In this document: piece after piece, positions 16,502 through 25,783 of the stretch
Layout: each line of letters opens with the position of its first letter
Position numbering within the stretch: the first letter of the stretch is position 1
Source of the DNA: Streptomyces sp. NBC_01381
GTDB lineage: Bacteria; Actinomycetota; Actinomycetes; Streptomycetales; Streptomycetaceae
Direction: 5' to 3'
NCBI RefSeq assembly: GCF_026340305.1
Contig: NZ_JAPEPI010000006.1
Span: 35,644-99,643 of the forward strand
Length of the DNA: 64,000 nt
The notes under the pieces: generated by a model
The model's input: only the letters and a program-made list of their open reading frames with translations
The model's database searches: none
Told to the model about the DNA's origin: nothing
Made by a program: the position numbers and the translations under genes

Positions 16502-18181
16502 ATGGCTGCTCAGTTGTGTGGTTCGAGTAGGGGAGTGACAACAGAAGTGGCTGAGGGGAACGGCCGGGCTGCCATCCTGCTGACACGCACGCACCGAATA
16601 CTCATCGGCGTGGTCGTCGCCGGTGCGGTCGTCATCGCCGGTATCGGTTTCGCGGGGTCGTACGCGGCCGTGCGCGAGCTTGCCGAGAAGAAGGGCTTCG
16701 GCAGCTTCTCGGTGGTTTTCCCGATCGGCATCGACGCGGGCATCTGCGTCCTGCTGGCGCTCGACCTCCTCCTGACGTGGATCCGTATCCCCTTCCCGCT
16801 CCTTCGCCAGACGGCGTGGCTGCTCACGGCGGCGACGATCGCGTTCAACGGCGCGGCGGCCTGGCCGGACCCACTGGGCGTGGGCATGCACGCGGTCATC
16901 CCGATCCTTTTCGTGGTGGCCGTGGAGGCGGCGCGGCACGCGGTGGGCCGGATCGCGGACATCACCGCGGACAAGCACATGGAGGGCGTGCGCCTCACCC
17001 GCTGGCTCCTCTCCCCCGTGCCCACCTTCAAGCTGTGGCGCCGCATGAAGCTGTGGGAGATCCGTTCGTACGAGCAGGTCATCCAGCTGGAGCAGGACCG
17101 CCTGATCTACCAGGCCCGTCTCCAGGCCCGCTTCGGCCGCTCCTGGCGCCGCAAGGCTCCCGTGGAATCGCTGATGCCGCTGCGGCTCGCGCGCTTCGGC
17201 GTACCGCTGGCGGAGACGGCGCCCGCGGGGCTCGCAGCGGCGGGCATCGAGCCGACGCGGCGCTCGCCGAGCGGTCGTGCAGAAACCCCTACCGCCGTCA
17301 CGGCCCCGGAGGTTGAACGCGAGCAGCTCCAGGCGCCGGAGCAGCAGCCGGCTAAGGCGGGCGTTGGGGAGGCTTCGCTGCCAGAGCCGTTGCCTCTTCA
17401 GGCCACGACGCATGAGTCGTACGTCGCCGTCACGCCGGTCGACGATGCGGAACTTGAGGGCTACGGCGAGGCGTTCCGCGCCTACGTCAGCCAGTACGGC
17501 GTGGCTCCCACGGGCCATCAGTTCGGCTACTACCTCATGGACACCTACGGCGTAGCCGGCACTGACGGTCGCCCGTTCTCGGATGGCGAGCTGCGCCCCC
17601 TGCTGCAGATCCTTCGGGAGCGAGAGGTGGGCGCCGGCCTGGTGGCCGAGGAGCAGAGTGCGAGCGGTCCGGATACGTCACCGGCACCGATGGGTGCGAT
17701 GGCGGCCACCGCCGTCGCGACTGCGGCAGCAGAGCCGCATGCCTTCTTCGGCGCACCGTCCGCTGAACCGTCCCGTTCCCCGGAGCCGGTGGCCACGTCG
17801 CTGCCCGTGGCCACCGCCGAGTCATCCGCTTTGCGGATGGCGGGCGGGAACGCGGAGGCAGCTCCGGCATCGGCCGGAGCGGCTGAGGAATCCGCCTCGG
17901 CTCCGAGCGACGGTGAGACTGACTTGGCGGTGGCCGGCCAGCTTGCCCTGCAGCCGGAGCCGTCACCCGAGGAGGCGGAAACGGTGCCGGAGGACGATCG
18001 GGTCCGTGCGGCGGTGGAGCTGCTGCGCGCCGAGCCGACGATGAGCGGAGCGGCGATCGGCCGGAAGCTGAACCTCTCGGAGCGTACGGCGCGGAGGGTG
18101 GCCGGTCAGGCGCGCGCCTTCATCGATGAGCAGGAGCGAGCGACGTACCGGCCGCTGCAGTCGGTACCGAATCAGCGCTAG
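16502..18181 (+). CDS. DUF2637 (SpdB-like) membrane protein
   Basis: About 559 residues. Four hydrophobic segments lie in the first 160 residues (ILIGVVVAGAVVIAGIGFAG, FPIGIDAGICVLLALDLLL, QTAWLLTAATIAFNG, GVGMHAVIPILFVVAVEAA), followed by a conserved basic segment (RSYEQVIQLEQDRLIYQARL) shared with the 3074 gene. The middle is proline/alanine-rich, and the end (ELLRAEPTMSGAAIGRKLNL, SERTARRVAGQA) is a helix-turn-helix. DUF2637/Spd proteins aid plasmid spread. ATG 16502 lacks a clear ribosome site; GTG 16535 or GTG 16547, after AGGGGAG at 16529-16535, may be the true start. Confidence 0.75.
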   Translation: MAAQLCGSSRGVTTEVAEGNGRAAILLTRTHRILIGVVVAGAVVIAGIGFAGSYAAVRELAEKKGFGSFSVVFPIGIDAGICVLLALDLLLTWIRIPFPLLRQTAWLLTAATIAFNGAAAWPDPLGVGMHAVIPILFVVAVEAARHAVGRIADITADKHMEGVRLTRWLLSPVPTFKLWRRMKLWEIRSYEQVIQLEQDRLIYQARLQARFGRSWRRKAPVESLMPLRLARFGVPLAETAPAGLAAAGIEPTRRSPSGRAETPTAVTAPEVEREQLQAPEQQPAKAGVGEASLPEPLPLQATTHESYVAVTPVDDAELEGYGEAFRAYVSQYGVAPTGHQFGYYLMDTYGVAGTDGRPFSDGELRPLLQILREREVGAGLVAEEQSASGPDTSPAPMGAMAATAVATAAAEPHAFFGAPSAEPSRSPEPVATSLPVATAESSALRMAGGNAEAAPASAGAAEESASAPSDGETDLAVAGQLALQPEPSPEEAETVPEDDRVRAAVELLRAEPTMSGAAIGRKLNLSERTARRVAGQARAFIDEQERATYRPLQSVPNQR

Positions 18182-18192
18182 AAGCCGGCTAT

Positions 18193-18232
18193 CGCTGGCC
18201 GGTTGCTTGCGGATTCAACCAACCGGCCAGCG
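18193..18232 (+). terminator. Hairpin terminator after the DUF2637 gene
   Basis: CGCTGGCCGGTTG (18193-18205) pairs with CAACCGGCCAGCG (18220-18232), a perfect 13-bp stem with 14-nt loop, 12 nt after the stop. Confidence 0.75.
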
Positions 18233-18831
18233 TGTAGTCCCTGCGATTGGCCGTTGGATGTCCAGCGATGAGTTGGCCGATCAGGCCGGATCGGCCACCG
18301 GCCATGGCCGATCCCGCAGCACCGGCCATCACCGATGACCACGCACGAGCAGGCTCCTGGGCCTCCCGCGCATCGACGGCGGCGCCGACGCCTCACCCAT
18401 CATCATCGACGGCCGCTGCGGGTAACCGCGGGCTGACCTGCAGGTATCAACCACCGTCGGTGCTGATTACCCGGATCGGGTAACCGATGACCGATCCTGG
18501 CTGGCCCCGATGAGCCCCGGTAACCGGCCGCGCGGGACCGCGGTTACCCGGCTTCATCCAGGCTGGCCATGGCGCGAGGGGTGCGCACCGGCGATGGCCC
18601 CCTCATCGCTCCGCTGCCCCTGGTATCCGGCGAGCGATGACCGACACAGCGATGAGCGATGGAGGGCGGTTCCAGCCGCGACGGGTCAGCGACTGGCCAA
18701 CGACGGGTGGGCGATGGGTGGCGATGAAGCGACGACGACCCGGCGATGGGTCGGCCACGTCCACCGGCCACGCCGGCCATCGTCGGCCCACCGCAGCACG
18801 GCGGATGGCCGACGATGGCCGACGACCGGCG
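18233..18831. repeat. Gene-free, repeat-dense gap between convergent genes
   Basis: No gene is supported in these 600 bp. Three short motifs recur. GGTAACC-type sites: GGGTAACCG at 18420 and 18478, CCGGTAACCGG at 18517-18527, CGGTTACCCGG at 18541-18551, and a half-match TTACCCGG at 18467. GCGATG (or complement) occurs about nine times, mostly after 18590. GGCCGAT/ATGGCC pieces recur throughout. The density and the lack of coding sequence resemble an iteron-type origin or a loading site. The GGGTAACCG motif returns at 52393-52465. Confidence 0.5.
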
Positions 18832-21800
18832 TCAGGCCTTCACCAGCAGCTCGTTGAGGATCGCGATCGTGTCGTCCTCGGTCTCGGTACCGAGCCGCAT
18901 GTTGAAGTCCTCGAGGGCCTCCGCGGCTCGCTCCAGGGCGTCGTGGTCGCCGAGCGCGGCGTAGGCCTGGAAGAGGATCCGGTAGAGGCTCTCGACCTCC
19001 GGGGCGACGTCCAGTCCCTTGGCGGCCGCCCACACCGCTCCGCGCGGGTCGCGGTTGTCGAGGCAGCGCTGGGCGAGATCCTCCGCAGTCAGGACGATCT
19101 TGCTGAGCATGACCTGGGCCAGGTGTTCGGCCCACCGGTAGCGGCGTCGGTCATCGGACATGAACGGCCGACCGCGGACGAGTTCGAGGGCCTCACGCAG
19201 CGCCTGGGTGGCATGCGGCCCGCTCGTCGCGGAGGCGGCGTCGACGAGCTGGAGGAACTGGTGCCAGTCGGAGGTGACGGCGGGGGAGAGGGAGTACCGG
19301 GCATCGGCGCTGGGGGGCAACTTGGGCAGGAACGGGCGTCCGGTGTCGTCCTGGCCCAGCCACGAGCGCAAGCGACTCACGCACACGTTGCGGTACTTGG
19401 TGTGCTTCTCGGTCTGGGTTTCCTTGGTGGGCCACATCGCGGAATCCAGCGGCTGGTGATCACGACCAGGGTGCAGGATCAGCCAAGCGGCCAACTCGGT
19501 GTTCGTGCGCCTTCTGCTGCTCTCCTTGACTTCGCCGCGGGCACCGATGACGTCGACGGGGCCGAGTACCCGGATGACCGGGCCAGCGGAGGTGACTCCG
19601 GGACCGATGACCGGCGGTTGGGCCGGGACAGGCCCGGCCGGTTCCTGGACAGCGAGCTCGGACTCGGGCTCGGGGAGGCGAACGTTCAGCGTCGGCGTGC
19701 TCTGCTGGGCCGGGACCGGCGTCTTGGCCAACGAGATCGCTGCGTCGAAGCCCTCGCCCGCCTCGCTCTCCAGGCCGGCAGCGTCCTGCGCGATCTCGCG
19801 CGGCGTACGCATCAGCTCGGGCGGGAGCTGTCGAACCTCGCCGAGGTCCTGGTCGTCGTCGCCCGGTTCGGGGTCCTCGTATGTCGCGAAGTGCGCCAGG
19901 CTCGGCACCTGCCCCGGATCGTCCGCAGCCTCCGTCGGCGTGCTCACGACCTTGGGCTCCCACGGGAGACCGCCCCAGGCTCCGGCCGCAGGCACAGCAG
20001 CATCCGAGTCGGCCGGAGGCAGGGGAGCGGCCCATTCCCGGTAGGTCTCCTCCGGGACGGCCTCAGCCCGGCTGCGCTCCAAGATCTCCAGGGCGCTGGA
20101 CCACTCCTCATCCGAGAACGCCTGCAGCTCGCAGTCCAGCTCTGTGCCCGGCAGCGGGAGCCGCACCGGTCCGGCGGCGGGATCGGTGTTCAGGACCCAG
20201 GCAGTGTCGGGCAGTTCGAGGGGGAGCGGCCCCGATGTGATCAGCGCGGTGGCGCTGCGCGGCTGGGCCTCCACGATCTGGACCAGCTCGGCCAGCGCCT
20301 CCGCGTCCGTGTCGGTGAGGCCGTCGGCCATCACCAGATGTGGTGTCCAGGCGGCCGCGGTGTCGGCTCCGGTCCGCGCGCTCAGCAGACCCTCGCAGCC
20401 CAGCACGGTGAAGGCCTGCTGCTGTTCGCGGTGGTGGGCCGCCACGGCGGGCAGCGCCTGGTCTAGGTCGTCGTGCGCGGTGAGACGGTCGGGGATCTCC
20501 GCCGCGAGCTCGCGGACCGCCGAGCCCGCCAGGCTCAGGTCGAGGTGGTGGGCGAACTCGCTGGTGGACAGCTCCAGGGCGAGGGCCCGCTGGACCGCGG
20601 TGCGAGCGGGGCCGGTCAGGTGCAGATGACCGACGTGATCGAGATTGACGAGGACGAATCGGCCCGCGGGATCCCAGCCGAGGCTGAGCAGCGCCGGATA
20701 GGGATCCTCCACCGCGTCAGCCTCCTCCGGGTCCAAGAATTCGGGGCTGGCGGTGGGGCAGCTCCACTCGAGCGTGCCGGGCTCGGTGTCGAACGGCGCC
20801 ACCGCGGGGGCAGGCGCGGTCAGATGCAGCACGATCTCGCGCTCGCCGACGACCGCGGCCGCCAGCGGCGGCAGCGCCGCCCCGGCCTCGGCGAGATGGA
20901 CCGCAGCCGTACGCAGCGCGGTGACCAGGACGGAGGAGTCCATGGTCGCCTCGGACACGCGCAGCGCGTGCTCGGTGCTCGCTGCCTGCCCGTCCGGCAG
21001 GGCGATGGCCTGACCGCGCCGCAGCCGGCGCAGCTGCTTGACGCGGCGGACACCGAGGAACGTCAGGAATCCGGCGGCGAGGACGCCGGTGGCCGCCAGC
21101 CCCATCACCCCCGCCTGCTGCCCTTGGCCCGCGCCGGACTCTGGTGCGTCGGCGGACTCTTGAGGGGACTTCGTGCCGGGCGAGGGCTGTGCGGGCTCCT
21201 TGGCGGCCGGGCTTCCCGTGGCGCTGGGTGTGGGCGCCGAGGGCGTCTTCTCGTCCGGCGCGGCCTCCTCGGGCTTCGAGGTCTCGGGCTTGGGCGAGGC
21301 AGTGGTGGGCGGAGCGGACGGCTTCGCCGCTCCGGCATCCGGCTTGTCCGCGTCGCGTTCGTCCGGCGAGGGAGCATCGTCGTCAGCAGACGGCGGGGGA
21401 GTGCTGCCAGGATCCTGGCCACCGTCACCGCCGTCGGTGGCCGGGCGGTCGGTGGAGGTGTCGGCGGGCAGGTTGATGTGCTGCCCGGGATAGATCAGAT
21501 CGGGGTCGTTGACGGTGGGCAGGGAGCCGGGCTGCGGCTGGCCTTTGGTTGCCTTGTACAGCTCGGGGTACCGGGTGCCGTCTCCGTAGACGTCTTTGGC
21601 GATCCCCCAGAGCGTGTCGCCGTCTTCGGCGACGCGCTCCTGCGGCTTGTCGGAGGTTGCCTGGGCGGCCGTCTCGTGGTCGACGCGGTCCTGGCCGTGG
21701 TGCGCGCCGGCAGGGGCGGGGCGGGCGTCCGCAGGCAGTCGTAGCTGAGTGCCCCTGGGAACTTCGGAGGAGGCTTTGGTGAGGGGCAGCTCAGGGTTGA

Positions 21801-22398
21801 GGCGGGCCAGCTCCTTCCAGCGAAGCCCGTCTCCGAGGTAGTCCTGGGCGAGGTCGTAGGCGATGGCCCCGTCCCGCTCGACCTGGTGGAGTCGTTCGTG
21901 GCTTGGCGTATCGGGCGCGGCCGGGTTGGTATCCGGGTCAGCGGCTGCGGTCGTCGACGTGGGGGTGGCCACATCGGTTTGCTGCGGGGCGCTGACGGCG
22001 ACGGCTGGGGTTGCGGCGCTGGCCGCTGTGGGCGCGGCGAGCAGGATGCTGCCCACCAGGAACGCGGCGACGCGTTGCCCGGTCCCCATCCCCGGCAGGT
22101 GCGGAGTGCCCCGGCGGACGATCACCGCAGCGATCTCCACGAGGAGTGGCACGGTCAGCCACAGCCAGGCGATCCATCCGGCGAGCGTGAGCGCGGTCAT
22201 CAGCAGACTGCCGTCGTCAGGCGCCGACAGCGCGTTCACAGCATCGTCGAACGAGGGGAGGCTGCCCGGCAGATGACCGATCTTCCACAGTGCCGCCGGG
22301 ATGCCCACCACGAGGATGCCCAGCGCCGCTAGCGCGAGCACGGCGCGGGCCAGAGCCAGCGGGGCACGGACGGCGCGGCGGGCAGGGGAGTGGGGCAT
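18832..22398 (-). CDS. LysM and BTAD domain membrane protein, probable Tad-locus regulator
   Basis: A 1188-residue protein. Residues 1-140 have three hydrophobic segments. Two LysM domains follow (about 165-225 and 248-306, with EDGDTLWGIAKDVYGDGTRY in the second), then a Pro/Thr-rich linker, a further membrane segment (about 430-450, GVMGLAATGVLAAGFLTFLG) and a long cytoplasmic part. The last 260 residues are a winged helix plus bacterial transcriptional activation domain (BTAD) as in SARP/AfsR regulators. LysM binds peptidoglycan, so the protein could link wall or pilus state to transcription. It is the last gene of the Tad operon, 2 nt after the pseudopilin gene. This fusion is known from other Streptomyces Tad loci. 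Confidence 0.82.
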   Translation of the reverse strand: MPHSPARRAVRAPLALARAVLALAALGILVVGIPAALWKIGHLPGSLPSFDDAVNALSAPDDGSLLMTALTLAGWIAWLWLTVPLLVEIAAVIVRRGTPHLPGMGTGQRVAAFLVGSILLAAPTAASAATPAVAVSAPQQTDVATPTSTTAAADPDTNPAAPDTPSHERLHQVERDGAIAYDLAQDYLGDGLRWKELARLNPELPLTKASSEVPRGTQLRLPADARPAPAGAHHGQDRVDHETAAQATSDKPQERVAEDGDTLWGIAKDVYGDGTRYPELYKATKGQPQPGSLPTVNDPDLIYPGQHINLPADTSTDRPATDGGDGGQDPGSTPPPSADDDAPSPDERDADKPDAGAAKPSAPPTTASPKPETSKPEEAAPDEKTPSAPTPSATGSPAAKEPAQPSPGTKSPQESADAPESGAGQGQQAGVMGLAATGVLAAGFLTFLGVRRVKQLRRLRRGQAIALPDGQAASTEHALRVSEATMDSSVLVTALRTAAVHLAEAGAALPPLAAAVVGEREIVLHLTAPAPAVAPFDTEPGTLEWSCPTASPEFLDPEEADAVEDPYPALLSLGWDPAGRFVLVNLDHVGHLHLTGPARTAVQRALALELSTSEFAHHLDLSLAGSAVRELAAEIPDRLTAHDDLDQALPAVAAHHREQQQAFTVLGCEGLLSARTGADTAAAWTPHLVMADGLTDTDAEALAELVQIVEAQPRSATALITSGPLPLELPDTAWVLNTDPAAGPVRLPLPGTELDCELQAFSDEEWSSALEILERSRAEAVPEETYREWAAPLPPADSDAAVPAAGAWGGLPWEPKVVSTPTEAADDPGQVPSLAHFATYEDPEPGDDDQDLGEVRQLPPELMRTPREIAQDAAGLESEAGEGFDAAISLAKTPVPAQQSTPTLNVRLPEPESELAVQEPAGPVPAQPPVIGPGVTSAGPVIRVLGPVDVIGARGEVKESSRRRTNTELAAWLILHPGRDHQPLDSAMWPTKETQTEKHTKYRNVCVSRLRSWLGQDDTGRPFLPKLPPSADARYSLSPAVTSDWHQFLQLVDAASATSGPHATQALREALELVRGRPFMSDDRRRYRWAEHLAQVMLSKIVLTAEDLAQRCLDNRDPRGAVWAAAKGLDVAPEVESLYRILFQAYAALGDHDALERAAEALEDFNMRLGTETEDDTIAILNELLVKA

Positions 22399-22400
22399 CG

Positions 22401-22841
22401 TCAGCCTCCAGGCTGGTGGAGCAGGGTGGCAGAACCTTCCCCAGTGACATTCAGCTGGGTGTAGCCGAGCAGGGAAGCAAAGTTGGTGTCGTAGGTGCCC
22501 TGTACCTGGACGGACAGGGTCTTTCCGTCGCCGCTCACGTTCACCGTTCCGGTCAGGCCCTCTGCGTCGAGGAAGGCCTGGGCCGCCCCGGCGGCCGCAT
22601 CGGGGTCAACGACGATGGCCTCGCCAGTGATGGCCTGGGCCGGGTCGACCTGCTGGGCGCCGGCGCGGGCGGCTTCCTGGGCGACGTAGTCGGCGTGGCT
22701 GGAGGCGTTCAGAGCGCCACCACCGTCGACGACCAGCCCGATCAGGATGAACGCGGCCAGTGCCATGACGGGATAGAACAGCTCCAACCCGCCACGGTCA
22801 CCGGCATGGTGGCGGATCCGTTGCCACATCGCGCGCCTCAT
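22401..22841 (-). CDS. TadE/TadG-like pseudopilin
   Basis: A 146-residue protein with a short basic N-terminus, DRGGLELF and one hydrophobic helix (FYPVMALAAFILIGLVVDGG), then an extracytoplasmic domain of strands (VNVSGDGKTLSVQVQGTY). The G-x-L-E pattern before the helix matches the type IVb prepilin cleavage region. TadE/TadG proteins are minor pilins that start or support Tad pilus assembly. It overlaps the previous pseudopilin gene by 4 nt. Confidence 0.72.
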   Translation of the reverse strand: MRRAMWQRIRHHAGDRGGLELFYPVMALAAFILIGLVVDGGGALNASSHADYVAQEAARAGAQQVDPAQAITGEAIVVDPDAAAGAAQAFLDAEGLTGTVNVSGDGKTLSVQVQGTYDTNFASLLGYTQLNVTGEGSATLLHQPGG

Positions 22842-23284
22842 GAGGCGCCGCCAGCGCGGGAACGCCAGGTGTCTACTACGGACGTCATGGTGGATGTCAG
22901 ATTCTTGTGGCCGACCAGGCCCGGCAGGGCGATGTCATCCAGTCGGGCGGTACAGGTCACCGTGGCGGACACGGTGGCGGCCTCGCCGAGGGGTGCGGAC
23001 AGGCCACTGGTGTCGACGGCCACATCCACGTTGGAGCACTTCAGACCGGACTCGCGAAGGCTGGTCAGCGCCGCGGTGCGCGCTTCCTGCTCGCCCAGGA
23101 TCGGATCGCGAGAGAGGGAGGCGGTGCGGGCCGCGGCGCGGGCTGCGGCGTCTGCGGAGCCCGTGGCCAGGTCCACCCGCCCAAACGCGATCACCAGGCC
23201 GAGCAGCAGGAAGAATCCGGGGGCGCAGATCACCGTGGTCAGGGACACGCTGCCGCGATCGGGTGGGCGGTTGAACCACGTCAT
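22838..23284 (-). CDS. TadE-like pseudopilin
   Basis: A 148-residue protein with DRGSVSLTTVICAPGFFLLL near the N-terminus as a prepilin-like membrane helix (the usual glutamate at +5 is replaced), an alanine-rich helix (ATGSADAAARAAARTAS), then a domain with two cysteines (LKCSNVDV, TVTCTARL) that may form a disulfide. The second of three consecutive TadE/G-type genes linked by ATGA overlaps, probably a minor pilin of the same pilus. Confidence 0.7.
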   Translation of the reverse strand: MTWFNRPPDRGSVSLTTVICAPGFFLLLGLVIAFGRVDLATGSADAAARAAARTASLSRDPILGEQEARTAALTSLRESGLKCSNVDVAVDTSGLSAPLGEAATVSATVTCTARLDDIALPGLVGHKNLTSTMTSVVDTWRSRAGGAS

Positions 23285-23715
23285 GGGGTGAACTCCTCCA
23301 CCGGGGCCTGGGCGCGCTGGCGTACCGCGATGGTCACGCCCGGGATCAGGGTGACCACCTCGCCACGCACCTCGACGGCAACCTGGTCTCCGTCGGAGTC
23401 CTCGGCGACGCTGCGATGCTGCAGGGAGCCGCCCATCTTCGTCAGGAACGCGTTGGCGGCATCCGAGCCCGCGCCGGGCGCTGCGTCATAGGAACGCCCG
23501 GCATCCACGCCCTTCTGTGCGGCGTGGGCGGCCACTTCGCGGGCGTGGAACCACAACCCGCCCTGAATGATGCTGAACATCAGCAGCATCACGATGGGGA
23601 AGCCGATGGCCAGCTCGAGTACGCCGCTGCCGCGATCCGGCTGCTGTCGGCATCGCGTCCAGCGGCGCATCCACCAGCGCGATCTGGCAGCGAATTGAGG
23701 GGTCATGGTCGTCAT
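23281..23715 (-). CDS. TadE-family pilus assembly protein
   Basis: A 144-residue protein with DRGSGVLELAIGFPIVMLLM near residue 27. G followed by SGVLE gives the G/xxxxE type IVb prepilin motif with glutamate at +5, then a membrane helix. The rest is the periplasmic-type TadE domain (REVAAHAAQKGVDAGRSY). ATG 23715 overlaps the stop of the Flp pilin gene in an ATGA arrangement; a second ATG lies 9 nt further in. It is the most typical TadE of the three. Confidence 0.78.
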   Translation of the reverse strand: MTTMTPQFAARSRWWMRRWTRCRQQPDRGSGVLELAIGFPIVMLLMFSIIQGGLWFHAREVAAHAAQKGVDAGRSYDAAPGAGSDAANAFLTKMGGSLQHRSVAEDSDGDQVAVEVRGEVVTLIPGVTIAVRQRAQAPVEEFTP

Positions 23716-23912
23716 CCGCCGTTGATGATGCCGATCTTCTCCAGCGCCTTCGTCTGGATCGCGGCATAGATGAGGCCGCCCACGGTGACGCCGCCGGCGG
23801 TGATGTACACCCACTCGGTCACGGAGTAGCCGGCGTCCGTGCAGCGGGAGCGCACCAGCTCCCAGTGGCTGCGCGCGCGGGCGATGGTGCGGGAAAATCG
23901 GGAGTCGTTCAT
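23712..23912 (-). CDS. flp: Flp-type pilin subunit
   Basis: A 66-residue protein, the size of Flp prepilins. DAGYSVTEWVYITAGG carries the type IVb processing site: cleavage after Gly28, then YSVTE with glutamate at +5 and Trp at +6 where Tyr is usual, then a membrane helix. It lies directly after tadC and before three TadE/G genes, the usual place of the major pilin. GGAGG lies just before ATG 23912. No prepilin peptidase gene is visible in the window, so processing must rely on a peptidase encoded elsewhere. Confidence 0.72.
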   Translation of the reverse strand: MNDSRFSRTIARARSHWELVRSRCTDAGYSVTEWVYITAGGVTVGGLIYAAIQTKALEKIGIINGG

Positions 23913-23963
23913 CGCAGTCCTCCAATGGTGGTGGTCTAAGAGGGTGATCAGGCAGGGGTGAGG

Positions 23964-24866
23964 TCAGATGGACATGATCCGGACGAAGGAGGGGGCCGCG
24001 ATGAACACGATCATCAGGAAGCCGACCATCAGAGCGGGGATCACCATCTTCTCGGTGGCCTCATTCGCTTCGGCCTTGCGGTCGGACAGCAGTGCTTTGC
24101 GCTGCGCCACTGTCTGAGACTCCAAGGTCCGCGAGACCGAGGCGCGTTCCTCGGCCGCCAGCGCCAGGATGTGTGCGGGGCGGGAGAGTTCGGGCACGCC
24201 CAGCTCGTCGCCGAGCTGTTCCAGTGCCGTCCACAGGCTGATGCCGGAAAGGCGTGCGTCGTCCAGCGCCTCGCGGATGCGTACGGCGGCCGGTCCGTCG
24301 CCGAAGGAGGCCGCTCGCATCAAGGCCTCGGTCGCGCCGGCCTCCGCGGAGCGGGCCAGCGAGATCCGTTCCAGCAGCGAGGCGCTGGTGTAGCGGTACT
24401 CCTCGCGACGGGCCTTGGCCTTGTCTTTCACGTCATCGATGCACTTGAACGCGAAGAAGGCGGCGATGACCAGCGACGCCAACGCGGGCACCGCCAGGGG
24501 AAGATGCGCCCCGACGAGCGTCACCAGCAGCAGGAACCACTGCGGCAGCAGCAGCCCGACCAGGGCGTACAGGGCGCAACGGCCCAGCAGCTGAGCCGGT
24601 GACATCTGCAGCAGCTTCAGGTCGGTGACCGGCAGGCGGGAGGCCACCGACTCGGTCTGCAGCAGCCGTGTACCGATCCTCTCCGCCCACACCGCGCCCC
24701 TGCCTCCATCGGCCGGTAGGGCGTGGGTGGGCACGGCGGCGGGCTGGTGGGTGCGGCGCAGGACCTGTCCCAGCCGGGGCCGGGCAGGGACCAGCGCGCG
24801 CACGACGACCAGCACGCCGACGCCCACCAGGGCACCGCTGAGCAGGGCGGGCGTGGAGGTCACCAT
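23964..24866 (-). CDS. tadC: TadC-like inner-membrane pilus platform protein
   Basis: A 300-residue GspF-family platform protein. A hydrophobic N-terminus, two central membrane segments (CALYALVGLLLPQWFLLLV, ALASLVIAAFFAFK), a cytoplasmic helical GspF domain (SISLWTALEQLGDELGVPEL-like stretch, then ERASVSRTLESQTVAQRKAL) and a final membrane helix (ALMVGFLMIVFIAAPSF). With TadB it forms the base on which TadA acts. ATG 24866 overlaps the end of tadB. Confidence 0.82.
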   Translation of the reverse strand: MVTSTPALLSGALVGVGVLVVVRALVPARPRLGQVLRRTHQPAAVPTHALPADGGRGAVWAERIGTRLLQTESVASRLPVTDLKLLQMSPAQLLGRCALYALVGLLLPQWFLLLVTLVGAHLPLAVPALASLVIAAFFAFKCIDDVKDKAKARREEYRYTSASLLERISLARSAEAGATEALMRAASFGDGPAAVRIREALDDARLSGISLWTALEQLGDELGVPELSRPAHILALAAEERASVSRTLESQTVAQRKALLSDRKAEANEATEKMVIPALMVGFLMIVFIAAPSFVRIMSI

Positions 24867-25783
24867 GCCGGCACCTCCTCCTTCTCAAGCTCACGGTTGG
24901 TCAGCGGATGCAGAAGGCGCGGCTCGGGCCGTGGCTGAGCCATCCGCCGCATCCAGCGCAGCGCCAGCACGAACAGCACGCCGAGCCCCGTCAGGAACGC
25001 CTGCCCGGGCAGCGTGCCGTAGGGGGCGGTGTAAGCGGGATTGGCCAGCGCCACCGACACCACCGCCAACACGAACAGCGAGACCCGCCGCGCGTTCGAG
25101 CGCACCTTGGCGCGGTCGGTGTCGATGTCGCGGAAGTCCGATGCGTTGCGGCCCACGAGCTCTGCCATCCGCGTCAACGCCTTGGCCAGACCCGGTCCCC
25201 GGGTGCCGGCGTGGTCCATGAACAGCATCGTGACCTCATCGCCGGTGCGGTCACCCAGATCGTCGGCGAACAGCCGGTAGGCGTCGACCGCCGGGAGCTG
25301 TGCCTCCAGCCGCCCGGCCAGATCTGTGATCTCGCGCCGCAGCGCACGGGGGGAGTTGGGCAGCGAGTCGATGACGGTCTGCTCCAGGGGCTTGCCGCCG
25401 CCGTGCACACTGGCCAGCTGCTGCAGCCACTGCGCCATCGCCTCCAGGCGCGCGATCTGCAGGCGCGCCGAACCTCCGGGGTGCAGCAGGAACGGCAGCC
25501 CGGACAGCGCCCCGGCGGCAAGCAGCCCGTGCACCGGCCAGCCCGTCCATACCCACACACCGACACCGATGACGACGGAACCGATCAGCAAGTGGCGGTA
25601 GTTGCGCCGCCACACCTCCGGCAGCTCCTCCACCGCCTTGCCCGCACGCCGACCGGCGCCCGCCCGGGGGCGCGGGGCACGTTGGGGGGCCCAGCCGCGC
25701 AGCGCGGCAATGCTCACCCATAGCCCGGCGGCGATCAGCAGGCCGGCAAGCGCGGCCACCAGGGTCAGCTCGCTGCTGCTCAT
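24860..25783 (-). CDS. tadB: TadB-like inner-membrane pilus platform protein
   Basis: A 307-residue GspF-family protein: N-terminal membrane helix (LVAALAGLLIAAGLWVSIAA), a second hydrophobic pair around residues 65-100, a GspF domain (about 110-230, RLEAMAQWLQQLASVHGGG) and two C-terminal membrane helices. ATG 25783 overlaps the tadA stop (ATGA), so the start is secure. It pairs with TadC in the pilus platform. Confidence 0.82.
   Translation of the reverse strand: MSSSELTLVAALAGLLIAAGLWVSIAALRGWAPQRAPRPRAGAGRRAGKAVEELPEVWRRNYRHLLIGSVVIGVGVWVWTGWPVHGLLAAGALSGLPFLLHPGGSARLQIARLEAMAQWLQQLASVHGGGKPLEQTVIDSLPNSPRALRREITDLAGRLEAQLPAVDAYRLFADDLGDRTGDEVTMLFMDHAGTRGPGLAKALTRMAELVGRNASDFRDIDTDRAKVRSNARRVSLFVLAVVSVALANPAYTAPYGTLPGQAFLTGLGVLFVLALRWMRRMAQPRPEPRLLHPLTNRELEKEEVPAW

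Noticed and set aside
18420..18551. CRISPR-like array in the repeat island
   Set aside because: Repeats are only 7-11 bp, irregularly spaced and there are no uniform spacers.
18637..20466. Plus-strand open frame of 609 codons over the repeat island and the BTAD gene
   Set aside because: It opposes the recognisable BTAD domain and starts in repetitive non-coding DNA.
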